A DNA stretch of 64,000 nucleotides from Fomes fomentarius (Eukaryota > Basidiomycota > Agaricomycetes > Polyporales > Polyporaceae), in contig JABYQN010000008.1 in NCBI GenBank assembly GCA_022606135.1, forward strand, positions 1,054,001 through 1,118,000, given 5' to 3'. Below the pieces are notes generated by a model, which saw only the letters and a list, made by a program, of their open reading frames with translations, was not told where the DNA came from and did no database searches. Each line of letters begins with the position of its first letter. Position 1 is the stretch's first letter. This document shows positions 12,735 through 23,900 of this stretch, piece by piece. The position numbers and the translations under genes were made by a program.

Positions 12735-14804
12735 TCAGAAGTTCTCTGTTGGGCGCAACGTAGACAGTCAGCAGTGTATGCATAGATGATACTAAGGAAA
12801 AGGTGCGCACCCTTGCCGAAGAAGAACTTCGTACCCTTGGGCGAAGAGTACTTGTTGGACATCGTGTGCAGCTGCCTGGAGAGGACAGAGGGACCGCAGA
12901 AGAAGACGCCGACATCCGTCTCGGGGTGCTTCTCCGCGATGGAGCTGAACACCCTGTCCCAGTTCGGACGACCGAAGTGCGTTGGGGCGCGGAGGTTGGT
13001 GATCGCGTCTTTCTCGGCACCGACGTCCTGGACGATGATGTTGTTCATATCCTCCTCCTTGATCTTCGCCGTCAGGTAGATGTTGATTTCAATCCGGTTC
13101 TGCGTATCCTGCTCCTCGATCGCGTGCAGGAGCGAGTGGAACCACTCTGCCGAGCCGAAGTCACGGATGACCCACGTGAAGTACACCTTGGAGAGGCGGG
13201 TCGGCTTGGAGTTGTTGAAGTTGTTCATGCGGTACCAGATCGACTTCAGGATCGACGCGAAGGGGGTGACACCGATACCGGCACCGACGAGGAGGACGGT
13301 CTCGTAGTTCAAGAAGTCCTCGGATGCAGAGCCGAATGGACCGTCGACCATGACACGGGGGAGGACACGGTTGATGGGCGGGTTCGCCGCAGTGCCAACA
13401 ACCTTGCCGCCGGCATCGCCCTTTTCGCCCCTACCCTTGTCAAATTCGCAGCCGATAGCCTTAGCAAAGGCCTTGGTGAAGTCACCGACGACACGGATGT
13501 GCACGGAGATATAGTCCTCCTCAGGGGCGCTGCACATCATTCAGCATATTTGCGAGACAAACGCCGGAAACTGCCACTGACCTCGTGAGCGTGAAGGGGT
13601 GCCACTGGAAGTAGGAAATTTCAGGGCAGCACAAAAAGATGTACTGGCCGGCACGCGTGGTGGTCTTCTCCTTCTTAATCTGGATCTCCATGACGTTCGA
13701 GGGGTGCTGAATGACCTTGGAGATGTAGGTACGGTGGCGAGAGCGGACCTCACGAAGGATACGCTCGTAGATCCAGATAACACCGCCGACAAGCCAGTAG
13801 CGCTAAATTGTTGTCAGACGAAACGCACTGCCTTTCCCGTGCTGAAAGTGACGTACCCAGAATACACCGATAGTGTTGTACGAGCAGAACGGCGGCCTGT
13901 CGGGTTTGATCATGCAGAACATACCGTGGAGCTGCCAGTTGATGAAGAACACGATGAAGAGGTGGTGAGAGTACCAGAACCACTCGAAGTGGGCACGGCG
14001 ACGCTTCTCGATAGCGAACCAGACCATGATTCCGAGGGCGGCGGTCATGATCCAGCCAGTCAAGCCAGGACCGGTGAGGAAGTTGGCGGCAACGAAGGCA
14101 AAGACCTTCTGGCCGGTGGTAACCGCATCTGGATCGAGGACCAGGACGAGCTCGGTGAAGTTGACCATGTGAGCGACGATGTGCACGATGGAGAAGACGA
14201 CAATGGACCAAGCAACAGCCTTGTGGAAGGTGATGTTCTTGTCGAAAGGAATGAAGGTGTTGAGCGGCGTCCTACGGAGCATGGAGATAAAGTTCCGGCA
14301 GACGGGGAGGAGGATGAAGGCGACATCGACGTGGAGGACGAGGGCAGCGGTACGGGCGATAGCTGGATTGGTTGAAGGAGGCAAGTCGGGGAGTCAGCGG
14401 GGTAGGGGACTAGAAGGAGAGGTTGCCAGGTACTTACGGAAGGTGATACCGAAAGCAGCGCGGGCGGTAACAGAGCTATCCTTGAGCTGGTAATGCATGA
14501 AGCCGAAGGCGATGACGAGGAGGTGGAGGAGGACGAAGACGGAGAAGAACATGCGCCTGCCACCCTCGTTAATCATCCAGTGGTTGAACTTCTCGCCCAT
14601 GGTGCGGGGGACGAAGGGGGCGACGGGAGCAGTGGCATTTGAGGTGGTGCGCTGGAGGCCCTGAAGACGACGACGCTCAGTCTTGTTGCGCTGGAGATGG
14701 GAGGGCTGGCTGCCATTGATGACGATGTCGGGGTGCTGGTCGAGAGAGGGGATCTTGCCGTCAGAGAAATCCATACTTGACTGGCGCCTTCGGTTGAAGG
14801 GCAT
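12735..14804 (-). CDS. noxA: NADPH oxidase NoxA/Nox1, 607 aa
   Basis: Five exons join in phase: 14804-14438, 14362-13857, 13802-13582, 13529-12811 and 12745-12735 (1824 nt, 607 aa). The enzyme passes electrons from cytosolic NADPH through FAD and two hemes across the membrane to O2, making superoxide. In fungi it controls hyphal and fruiting development. The transmembrane heme ligands fit H169/H183 and H255/H268, spaced 14 and 13 as in the NOX family. The FAD-binding motif HPFTLTSAPEEDY (about 359) spans an intron. The NADPH motifs are GAGIGVTPF (about 447) and FFCGP. The C-terminus is FFFGKENF. Ahead of the conserved MGEKF start lies a polar extension of about 70 residues. An in-frame stop just before the chosen ATG supports it. 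The last exon encodes only the end of KENF plus the stop. No EF-hands are present, so it is not the calcium-binding NoxC type. Confidence 0.95.
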
Positions 14805-15653
14805 CTTCTAATTGCCGAGGGGCTTGTGGGTCGGGTCGGTCAGACAAGAGCGAAGTCGACGTCCTGCGCAGAGTGAGGGCCTGCCTGCTGTGAACGACAA
14901 GGACAAGGGTGGACGGAAGAAAGAAAAGGGAGTGGGAGGAGGACAGGTCGTGGTCAACGCAAGAGCTGTTTTGTGATTTGCGGAAGCTTGCCTCCCCGGC
15001 GCCTCTCCGACTGACGGCTTGTGTTGCTATGGGAAGCTGCGCAGTGCGCCCTTCTCCCAGCGACGCGGCCCAGTCGTCTCCAGACTCCAGCAGCCTGTCC
15101 TCCCCTCCGCCCTCCCGCCCTCCTCCCGCCCTCCCCGCCCTCCACGTCGACCAGCCCACCCTGCCCACACCGCGCCCACCACCGAGCTCAGCGCTGCTCT
15201 GTCCCCGCGCGCGACATCGCCTTGCAATCAATCCGTGCGCCGCGATCATCGCGCGGACGCGGCATCAGGCGGCCCAGGCCCGGAGCCGTGTCGGACTGCC
15301 TCAGCGTCCAGTGTCACATACCTCGCCAAATACATCCCGCCATCCGCGTCTGACCCACCTTTCTCTCCTCATCCATCACCATGTACTTGATCACTTCTTT
15401 CCCATCCCATCTCACAATAAGTACGCTATCATACATGCATAACGCTCGTCGCACTCCCTCCATCACGTCTGCCTGCCCGCACGACACCCTGCTTACCCAT
15501 CCCCATGGCCCCGCGTTTCAACGTGACACACCAACATGTCGCAACCGCATACCAGCGTCATCCCGTCGCAGACAACGGGGGTGCCCGCAAAAATAGCAGG
15601 AAGGTTGGTAGCGTAATTAGCAACGCACCATGCAACGCAAAAGTCAGAAGCGT
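14805..15653. promoter_or_regulatory. Upstream region of noxA
   Basis: CT/GA-rich leader and promoter DNA between the noxA start and the 3' end of the next minus-strand gene. No separate gene is evident. Confidence 0.4.
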
Positions 15654-18154
15654 TCATATTAGACTAAGTATATGGTGAGAACGCGCACCTCCGGCAGCAC
15701 CCCCTGTCCCGCTCCCGTCGACATTCTCACACGCATATGCCGCAATTTGCTCGCTGGGAACGTCGATATTGATGTCATGGAATGTAATGTCCGTGCATGG
15801 TGCCGCAGAACTGCACGCCAGATCAACCACTGCGGCAGACAACGGATCATCATCATCATCAACATCATCAGTGGCAGACGTCACACCCAAAGATAGCAAG
15901 TGAATATCACAGACCGCAGGTCCCCCCGAGATATGCAATCGTGGAGACGGTGTGGTCCGCGGCTTCCACTGCATGCACAAGGTGGGTAGCTGGGTACTTG
16001 GGTAGATACGCACCGGTCGACGTTTCTGCCGTCCCCGTCCAATTCTCGAATGTGAGATTGCCAAACTGCAGCCTCGACGGTGCGTCTCCGCTGTTGTTCC
16101 ACGTCGAGAGCTACTGTCAGAAGTCGTGTACCAGTGCTCGGATGCGATGAAGGGCAACACACGGATGTCCCAAATTTGTCTGGTACAGCTGGATGGGCGT
16201 CGTCACCCTGTCGAGCTTGACATTGCGCACGACGACGCCTGATACACGTCCTGTATCAGACAGTTGTCAGTCAATTCTCCAATGCTAATGTCGACTTCCA
16301 CGTCAAATGTGCCAGCGGTCAGAGTGGCGATACCAGTACTATGAAGGGAGGATACTCTTCTGGATTGCGGGAGACTTACCCCCGCCAGCTCCCCCACCGG
16401 TCGGTGGGAACCCAATCCGAGTGCCTGTCCACGACTTGAAGTACACCTGTCGACGTCCACGGTGCAAAACTCAGCTACAGCACCTTCGGCGACAGATTGA
16501 AGGGGGTGCAGTGCATTGCAATTAGACGTGGGACGTACGCCGTGCTCCATCAGCGGCTGGACCTGTCGGTCCGGGCGAATGAACTGTGTACATACACGGT
16601 GCAAGGTGAGATGAGTGTGTATGTGGCACGCCGTGTATTTGTATGACGCATGTCGGACGTGAGAAGGGTACTGACGGTGATATCGTCTAGAATAACGTTC
16701 TGGACGTAGTCCGGCTGTCGACGGGAAACACGGTATGAGTCCAGTACCATGGCGTGCGTCCGCAATGACGCATGCGTGTGATGACGACTCACGAGCTCCT
16801 CATACTGTCCCAGCGACCCGAACGCGATGCCGGTGCCTCCTCGGCAAGTGATATTCTTCGCGAAGATGTTTGTCGAGTTCTGCGAAAGCACATCGTCAGC
16901 TCAACACCCATCTTATTTGACCCTTCGGAGGACATGGACATCCGTATCCACTAACTCCCTTAATCGCCAAGCAGTCGTCTCCCGAGGTGATCTACAGGGG
17001 AAAACAGTCAAATTCAGTCTGCATGACCCCACGAGGCGGGTGTGAGAACGCGGACGCACATCCCAATTCAGTAGGGTAATATTGTCTGATCGGAACGCGT
17101 CGATCCCTACGTTCCACCGTCGGAATCACCACAGGCTCACCCTCCCGTACTTGAAAGAACGTCTAAAGACCCACCGTCCGTGTTCCACACGATACTATCA
17201 CGCCGTCGACCCATCGGCGGAGAGAACTCGTCAGCGAACGAAAAGCACATCCCCTACCCTCCGAGAGGGCACTCACTTCTGCCCAAACCACCGCGCGTCC
17301 GCGTTCTCCGACACACACGTGACCCCATCGAGCGACACGTCCTTCGAGTCGGCGACCGCGCTGCACCAGAACGGCGGCCCGTCGACCCTCAGGTTCCGCA
17401 CCGCCGCGCGCTCGACGTGGGAGAGCGTGAAGGAGACGGGGCGGCCGTCGCCGTCGAGCCGCGTCGCGTTGCCGTACCACGACCACCAGTGCTGGCCGTT
17501 CCCGACGATGCGGCCCGTGCGATGCCAGTCCAGCGTGAAGTCGTGGCCCGAAAGGACGAACCACGAGGCCTGGGACTGGATGAATATCACGCGGTACGTC
17601 GAGCTGGGGTTCATCCAGTAAGGGAGGTCGAAGATGAACTGTATAGGCAAACGTAAACCGTTAGTAAGGTAGGTAGTCAGCTGGTCAGATGCAGATGTGG
17701 TGGAGATGGGTTGGAAGAATGAAAGGTGCGATTGGGTGATTGCTATGTGCACTCACGTTGAGAGACCCGTGGATGTCGACGCGGGCGTTAGCGAGGTCCC
17801 AGTGCATCTTTCTACGTGCAGGGTAGGGTATGTCAGTGCGCATGTTCGCCGATGCCATTGGGAAAATACGGACTTGGTGATGTTGTATTTGCCGGCTTCG
17901 AAGAGGGTCGTCCCCCCATGTCCACACTCCGCGATCGCTTTCTCGATCTGCGCATATAGCGTATACGTATGATTTGCATGTGTTCAGTAGCACCCGACTG
18001 CTCAGATCCCACGGCTACTCACCTGTGGGTTGTCGCTCCTGCCGTGTCCAAGTGGTCTGAGAATGCAAGTCTTCCCGCTCCCTGCGAGAACATGCGTCGC
18101 ACAGAGCGTCGCGACGACCACTGCACTGAGTACACGTAGGAGCATCGCCATCAT
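15654..18154 (-). CDS. GH28 exo-type polygalacturonase, 434 aa, secreted
   Basis: Fourteen exons fit: 18154-18023, 17947-17874, 17811-17757, 17638-17277, 17194-17175, 17106-17060, 16991-16956, 16879-16793, 16714-16676, 16583-16539, 16446-16380, 16250-16163, 16090-16014 and 15829-15654 (1305 nt, 434 aa). The signal peptide is MMAMLLRVLSAVVVATLCA. GH28 enzymes hydrolyse pectin backbones. The acid residues are present in WNTDG (Asp214) and SGDDC (Asp235, Asp236), and VYFKSWTG supplies the lysine seen in RIK motifs. The usual catalytic-loop His is replaced: GGTGIAFGSLGQY carries Thr258 there. That pattern, the ending with SSAAPC and the length point to an exo-acting subgroup rather than an endo-polygalacturonase. 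The penultimate intron (174 nt) is unusually long and could hide an extra exon. The exact substrate, galacturonan or a branched pectin, cannot be fixed. Confidence 0.9.
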
Positions 18155-18195
18155 AGATGCAAGATTTGGTCTCGGTACCATTGACCTGCCAACGT

Positions 18196-18205
18196 TCTTA
18201 TACGG
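18196..18205 (-). promoter_or_regulatory. TATA-like box of the exo-GH28 gene
   Basis: TATAAG on the minus strand about 45 nt before the start codon, the spacing expected of a fungal core promoter. Confidence 0.4.
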
Positions 18206-18920
18206 TGCCCATATATGCAGGCGCTATGTCATAAGAGTCCAGTGAGCGCTGCTCTGTACTTCGACCATGTCGTCACGAGGATATTGTGGAGGTCGAGAAG
18301 CCTCGTCACGAGCGTGGCGGGCCGGGTCGCGTACAGTACGGGGGCTCGTACGGAAGGTCTGATGGACACCGGATCCCGAGGGATGAGGGCAGAGATTAGA
18401 CTCGGCCAATCGGGTGCACTATTCACTATTCAAGGAGATTGCACGGCGGTCAGTAGGGGAGAGAGCTAGTGGTCTAGCGCGAGTGAACCCAGGAGAATGA
18501 ATGGATGACGGTAACTTGACGAGACCGAAGTGGCCCGGCTCGCGCTGACTCGGATGCGGTGGACAGGGCGTGTAGCCGCAGGGGCGTTCCGCTGCCTGGC
18601 TCCAACTGCATTTGCGTGAGCGAGCGTGCCAACTTTCGTCTCGGATGAGCCATTGCATACTCGACTGTGATACGCACCTGGAATTATTGCCGGTGCTTTA
18701 AGCTATGTTCTCTTTGAATCCCTGATTTGCCTCCGTATGTATATAGGATTCAATGATTCATAAGGCCCAACGAAGTGGTCAAAGGGTGAGTAGGTATCTC
18801 ATGTAAGTACTAGACTCGGAAGCACATCTTTTTGTTCTGTTGCAATGCCCGTTCCGTCAAGAAATAGTCTTCCTGTGCCATGTCATGTCCAGGCCAACTC
18901 CTCACCTTAGTATGCAACAA

Positions 18921-19262
18921 CTATTGGGTAATAGTGTTGCGAGAAGTGATCTGAGGCTCTGGGGCCCACTGTGCCGCAGTCGACTCGATTTCATACTAAG
19001 TAGTGGTTAGGCCCATTCTTCTTGTGCCAGACGTACCTGAGAGTTCCAAAGGGAAAATGGATAGCCGTAGTATACCGATACCGCCGTCCGCAGTACTGCT
19101 GCAGCGAAGTTCAACTTGTCACTAGCACTGGTGATGACAGAGAGATAAGATAAGATTGTGATCTCGCTGAGGTTCAAGTTGAACGTCAGCTTGGGCGCTT
19201 GACCAATGAGCTCGGCCTCACTGAAGGCCCCCCGGTCAGCTGCAATCCGCTGCTCCTCCAGT
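18921..19262 (-). pseudogene. Orphan 3' gene fragment, two exons
   Basis: Not recognised. A coding-like exon (about 19262-19038) begins LEEQRIAADRGAFSEAELIG, continues through hydrophobic segments (SEITILSYLSVITSASDKLN, AVSVYYGYPFSLWNSQ) and ends at a GTACGT donor. A second exon (18995-18921) reads YEIESTAAQWAPEPQI and stops at TAG; the two join in phase. Directly upstream another frame reads DIALTTALWNSLLTE, which suggests the coding sequence continued but is broken by a frameshift. Farther upstream is the start of the divergent plus-strand gene, so there is no room for a full N-terminus. I take it as a truncated copy. A functional short gene is the alternative. Confidence 0.45.
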
Positions 19263-19466
19263 CTCAGTCAAGAGGCTATTCCAGAGGGCGGTGGTCAATG
19301 CGATATCTTATCTGGGTAGACACGTGTAATCTAAACCTTAATACTGTTGAGAGGAATTAAGGTACGTGATATTCGCACAAGAGGTCTACCTGCAGCCTCT
19401 ACAGGCTGCAGCCTGTCCTCCCTCCTTCTCTGGATCAGCCCCAGTCTCGCAGAGTCCCGCGTCAGG

Positions 19467-20596
19467 ATGTCGCAGTTCCCATGGGACATGGTCGAAGTCG
19501 ACACAATCCAAACCGTCCTCCGCGACCTCGGGCTCTCACCGTACATAGCCTCCTCGCGACGCAGCAAGCTCGTGAAGCTCCTGCGCGAGGTGGAGCAGGA
19601 TGGTCGTGAGTGGTCCACACATCTCTTGTGATAGTGACTTGCGTTGAAAAAGCGCTCCTTCTCCACCCGACGTCAATCACGGTACTCGTTCCGTTTTTGC
19701 TTGGACACAAAGTCGAAGCCGTCATCCAAGACCTCGAAGACCGCCATCGCGCACGCGCAGAGAGCCCTGAGCTCGAATACCTCGGCGCTCCCCCGCCAGG
19801 ACAGCGTCTCGTCCCTTACGTCGAGATCGCATCCTCTGCCTCCCCACGCCGCCTCGTCCAGCACCAAAATGCCGCGGCGGGCCCCAGTCGCGTCCGCCTC
19901 GACTCCAACACGAGCGCGAGCGCAACTGCGAACGGAGCCACCGGACACGCAAGCGCGAGTGCAAGTGCGGGTGCAGCGCGGGCGGGAACGAAGCGCAAAG
20001 CGGACCAAGTAACGGTCGAGCTCCCGATCCCACCCCCGAGCTATGCCATCATCTACAAGCAGCACCAGGAGATCGCGCCGCCGTCCAAGGAGCCTGTCCC
20101 TCTTCGCCGCCCCGACTTGGTCTTTGACGGTGTGTACCTCCCCCCGCCGCCCCGCAAGCATGCACGGCGGGAGCCAGTTGAAGCTGGTCACGGCCACGTG
20201 GATGGGGATCGGATAGGCGACGAGGATGGAGACGAGGCGGGAGAGGAAGAAGAAGAAGAAGTGGAGGATTCAGAAGGGAAAAGGCAGGGACAGAGACGGG
20301 GAAGGGTCAGGGCTGAAGCACATGGACGCAATGTGAGTGCGCGTGAACCAGTATCGCTCCGACGCACCCCACACCAGCGCGAGTGGACATCAGAGGAGGA
20401 GGATGGGACAGGGAGACATTGGGCATTCGGAAAAGGGACCGAGACAAAGGAGGCTCGGGGCAGAAGAGGCTCAGGCAGTGCGAGTACAGGTGCGAGCTCG
20501 ACAAGGTCTTCGGCAAGTCCCAGGACTCGACGACGCCCTGCGTTTGTTAAGGCACGGTGGCGGAAAGCTTATGTGGACAGCGACGACGACGAATAG
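19467..20596 (+). CDS. Hypothetical nuclear-type protein, 340 aa
   Basis: Two exons: 19467-19605 and 19713-20596. The intron uses a GTGAGT donor and an AAG acceptor. The N-terminal 60 residues (TIQTVLRDLGLSPYIASSRR then KLVKLLREVEQD) form two predicted helices with a spacing that resembles a SAP-type DNA-binding motif. This is a weak resemblance, not a firm call. The rest is low complexity: Ala/Ser-rich, then a proline-rich segment (PPPRKHARR), a long Glu run, and a basic Arg/Ser-rich tail ending in DSDDDE. The KRKAD and PRKHARR clusters could be nuclear localisation signals. No enzyme motif is present. It is probably expressed, since exon 2 keeps one frame open for 294 codons, but its function is unknown. 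Confidence 0.7.
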
Positions 20597-20946
20597 CGTT
20601 AACTGAGTTGTTGATGGACATAATGGGCACTGATGCCGTATACGATACCCGGATACGTCTACTTCCCCCCGGATGCATATGTACTACGTGTCGTTTCAAA
20701 TGTAGCATTACGTTGTTGTACCACACCCGGAGACTTGTTCTATATTGCTCACACTCTACTCGATGATGCAATACCTATACGTTCTATGCCTTGGTGCCAT
20801 GAGTACACACAGTAGGGTGTCCATCATACCGAACATACATTGAAGGCACAACAATGAGTTACAGCCCGTGCGCACCGGAATGCAAACTTGACAGTAAACA
20901 CATTACAAGTCATCCCATAGCATGTACCATACCGATTCCACAACGC

Positions 20947-23900
20947 TCATTCCTCTCTCTCATCCAGATCGTGACTACTACCAGGCTTGTTCCCCTCTAG
21001 CTGTTCACCTTCTGCGACTTGGACTGGTTCACCTTCGGGTAGCGGCCCATCGTCCTTGACTGGGGCTACTTCCGAAGACGAGCGCGCCTCTTGGTCACGC
21101 TGCGCCTTGGCTCTGGCTGCAGCCACGAGTTCGTCATACATGCCACTCTGGCGGCACATATTCGAAAATGCACCGTCGTAGTCCCCGAGGAGCTCCCACG
21201 GAGTGTCAAACTCAGCCAGCTCGCCCCCTTGCAGCACGATCAGCCGGTCGTAATCAATGACCGTCCTCAGCCGGTGCGCCACTGTTTGCCGTGCCCCAAC
21301 ACCTGTCAGCTCACGTCCCATACATCGAAGAACGAGGGGAAAGGGAAATGGACAGAGAAGAAAGAAAGAAAGAGGAACGCACCAGTGAGCAACATCGAGT
21401 TATTAAACTCCTCGCGGATCGTCGCCTGAATCTTCGCGTCCGTCGCAAAGTCGATACTGCTCGTCGCCTCGTCGAGCACGATGATCGCGCTCCGGCGGAG
21501 CAGTGCGCGCGCCATCGCGATCAGCTGCCGCTGCCCCTGCGAGAAGTTCGTGCCCCCAGGAGAGATCTGCGTATCGAGCGTGACGACCGTCCTGCCTTCA
21601 GTTTCGGTCGGAGATGTCGAGACAGACGCGATCGTTGCCGCGCGCCCGTGTTCTCCCTGTCCCTCGTCTTGTCCCTCGCCTGCTGCGGCGCCTTCACCTT
21701 GAGCTTCGTGTATCGACGCCGCGCGGGAGGCCACGCGGGACGCTTCGCGCGAGGTGCGCTGCGAGACAGCCTGGCTGTCGGTCAGCATGTGCACACGCTG
21801 GAGGACGTCTATACATTCTGCGTCCGTGTGTTCGTCTGTCGCGCAATAGGCATCAGAATGAACCCCGACATGAACTCTACGATCTAGCGCTTACTGAAGG
21901 GATCTAAGTTGTCGCGTAAGGTTCCGGAGAATAGGGTTGCATCTTGTGGAATGAACGTCTACATTGTGAATTGTTCAGCCGCTCTGCTCTCATTCTCCGT
22001 CATAGTTGGAGATGCACTCACGATACGAGACCTCAGGTCGTGCAGGCCGATACTAGAGATATCGATACCGTCGATCAAAATCCGTCCACCAGCAGGGTCG
22101 ATCTGTTCTCACCATCAGCTTCAATACACGGCAATTGCAGAATAGAACTTACGAAGCGCAAGACACTCATTGCGAGCGTCGACTTGCCACTCCCAGTCCG
22201 ACCAAGGAGACCCACCCGCTCGTTCGCCTTGAGGGAGAACGAGACCCCGTTTAGCACGGCAGGAAGGTCGGGCGCGTACTTCACAGTGAGATCCTCGACG
22301 ACGAGCATGGAGTTCTCGCTGGTCGACGATGGCCAGTACGCCGGAGGACGGTTCGACTCAATGATCGCTGGTGGTTCCTGCGGAAGGTCGAGGTACTCTA
22401 CAACACGCTCGACAGAGCTATTTGAGGGAGAGTCAGTAGTTGCTGAGGGCTATTTGAGTTAGAGAGCGGACATACTTGAGATCGAGCTCCAACGCCGTCC
22501 AGAAGCGACACGCCCAGTATACACTGTTCGTGAACGACATCGCCGAGGTGATACAAACACCAGCAAGACCAGCGTCGACATATCCAGACAAGGCGAAGAG
22601 CGTCGTTGCCAGGATACCCGTCGCACCGAGGGCGTCGAACGTCAAGAGAAGCCAGCGGTTCGTCATCCAGAACGTATACCACATCTGCGTTGTCAAGTCC
22701 ACCTTCTTGTACAGGTCGTCCAGGAAGCGCGCTTCGGCAGAGAACGCGCGCACGGTGACGATACCTTCCAGGACCTCGCTGAAGTTGGCGAAGATGGGAC
22801 TGCGAGTGTTGGACTCCATACGACGTATGTCACGGCCCGTGTTGAGGTAAGCAATAGCTGCACGCCGGTAGAAGAAGCCAAGAACTACAGCAGGGAAGAT
22901 GAAGAGCGGGAAGATGAAGCTGTAGATAAATCGTGGTCAGCGAATCCACGTACGGTGCAAGTATCGACTCACATGACCGTCAGCATGGACACAGCAAACA
23001 GGGCCAAAGATTGATTGACTTGTTGCAGCGTAGAAGCCAGAGAAGTATCGACCGTCTCGATGTCCTATAGCACAGCTCGTTAGCACGAGGACTCCAGTAT
23101 GACCGAACATAAACATAACACCGTACCTTGCTGAAGCGATTCAACATACGACCTTGTGGGGTCACATCATGCCATCTCATGGTCGCACGCACAACCGTCC
23201 TCAGCAACTTGTCAAACAAAATCCTGGACGCCCTGAGAGCACCAGTGTACTGCGTCATGACACCGGTGATGTTGACGAGACCGGCAGCAAGAGAGATCGC
23301 TGCGTAGATACCAATGTAGAAATACGGGTGCTGCTTCGCGGGCGGGAACGTGAAATTGACGGCGGTGAAGGGTGCGGTCGGGGCATGCGCCATGGTGGTA
23401 TGGTGGAAATGGGCAAGGCCATCGTCTAGGACATATTGCTGCTCTGCATACGCCCTATACGAATACGAGAACGGATGCGAAGAATTAGGCGTGAATGCGT
23501 TCTGTCCGTATGCTTCACCCCATATCTACGCCTACAGGTGAGTGGTATGGTGTATAACACAGACAAGTATAGCTCACCTTGATCCAGACCTTCTCACCCA
23601 CACCAAGAAGCTGGGTCAGGATGATGAGGAGGGTCAGGATACCCCACGTCCAGTATGACCTAGTACAAGGTTCAACACCTTATCACACACAGCAGACCAG
23701 CACTCACGATGCCTTCAGATATGTGTTGTAGATGTTCCACTTAACGCTTCCAGTCTCCCGGTGTTCCTCCTCGATGAGCTTCCGGGGCTTTTTCTTGCTC
23801 TTAGCCCCATCTTCGTCACCGGCCTCCGCCTCGAGCATCTGTGATTTCGCGTACGCTCGCTGCCACCTTCGGTATTCCTCTCCAGACGCATCGACCTCCT

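Noticed and set aside
12356..12745. Extension of the last large noxA exon beyond FFFGKG
   Set aside because: The extra tail is unlike NOX proteins, while splicing to the 11-nt exon gives the conserved KENF ending.
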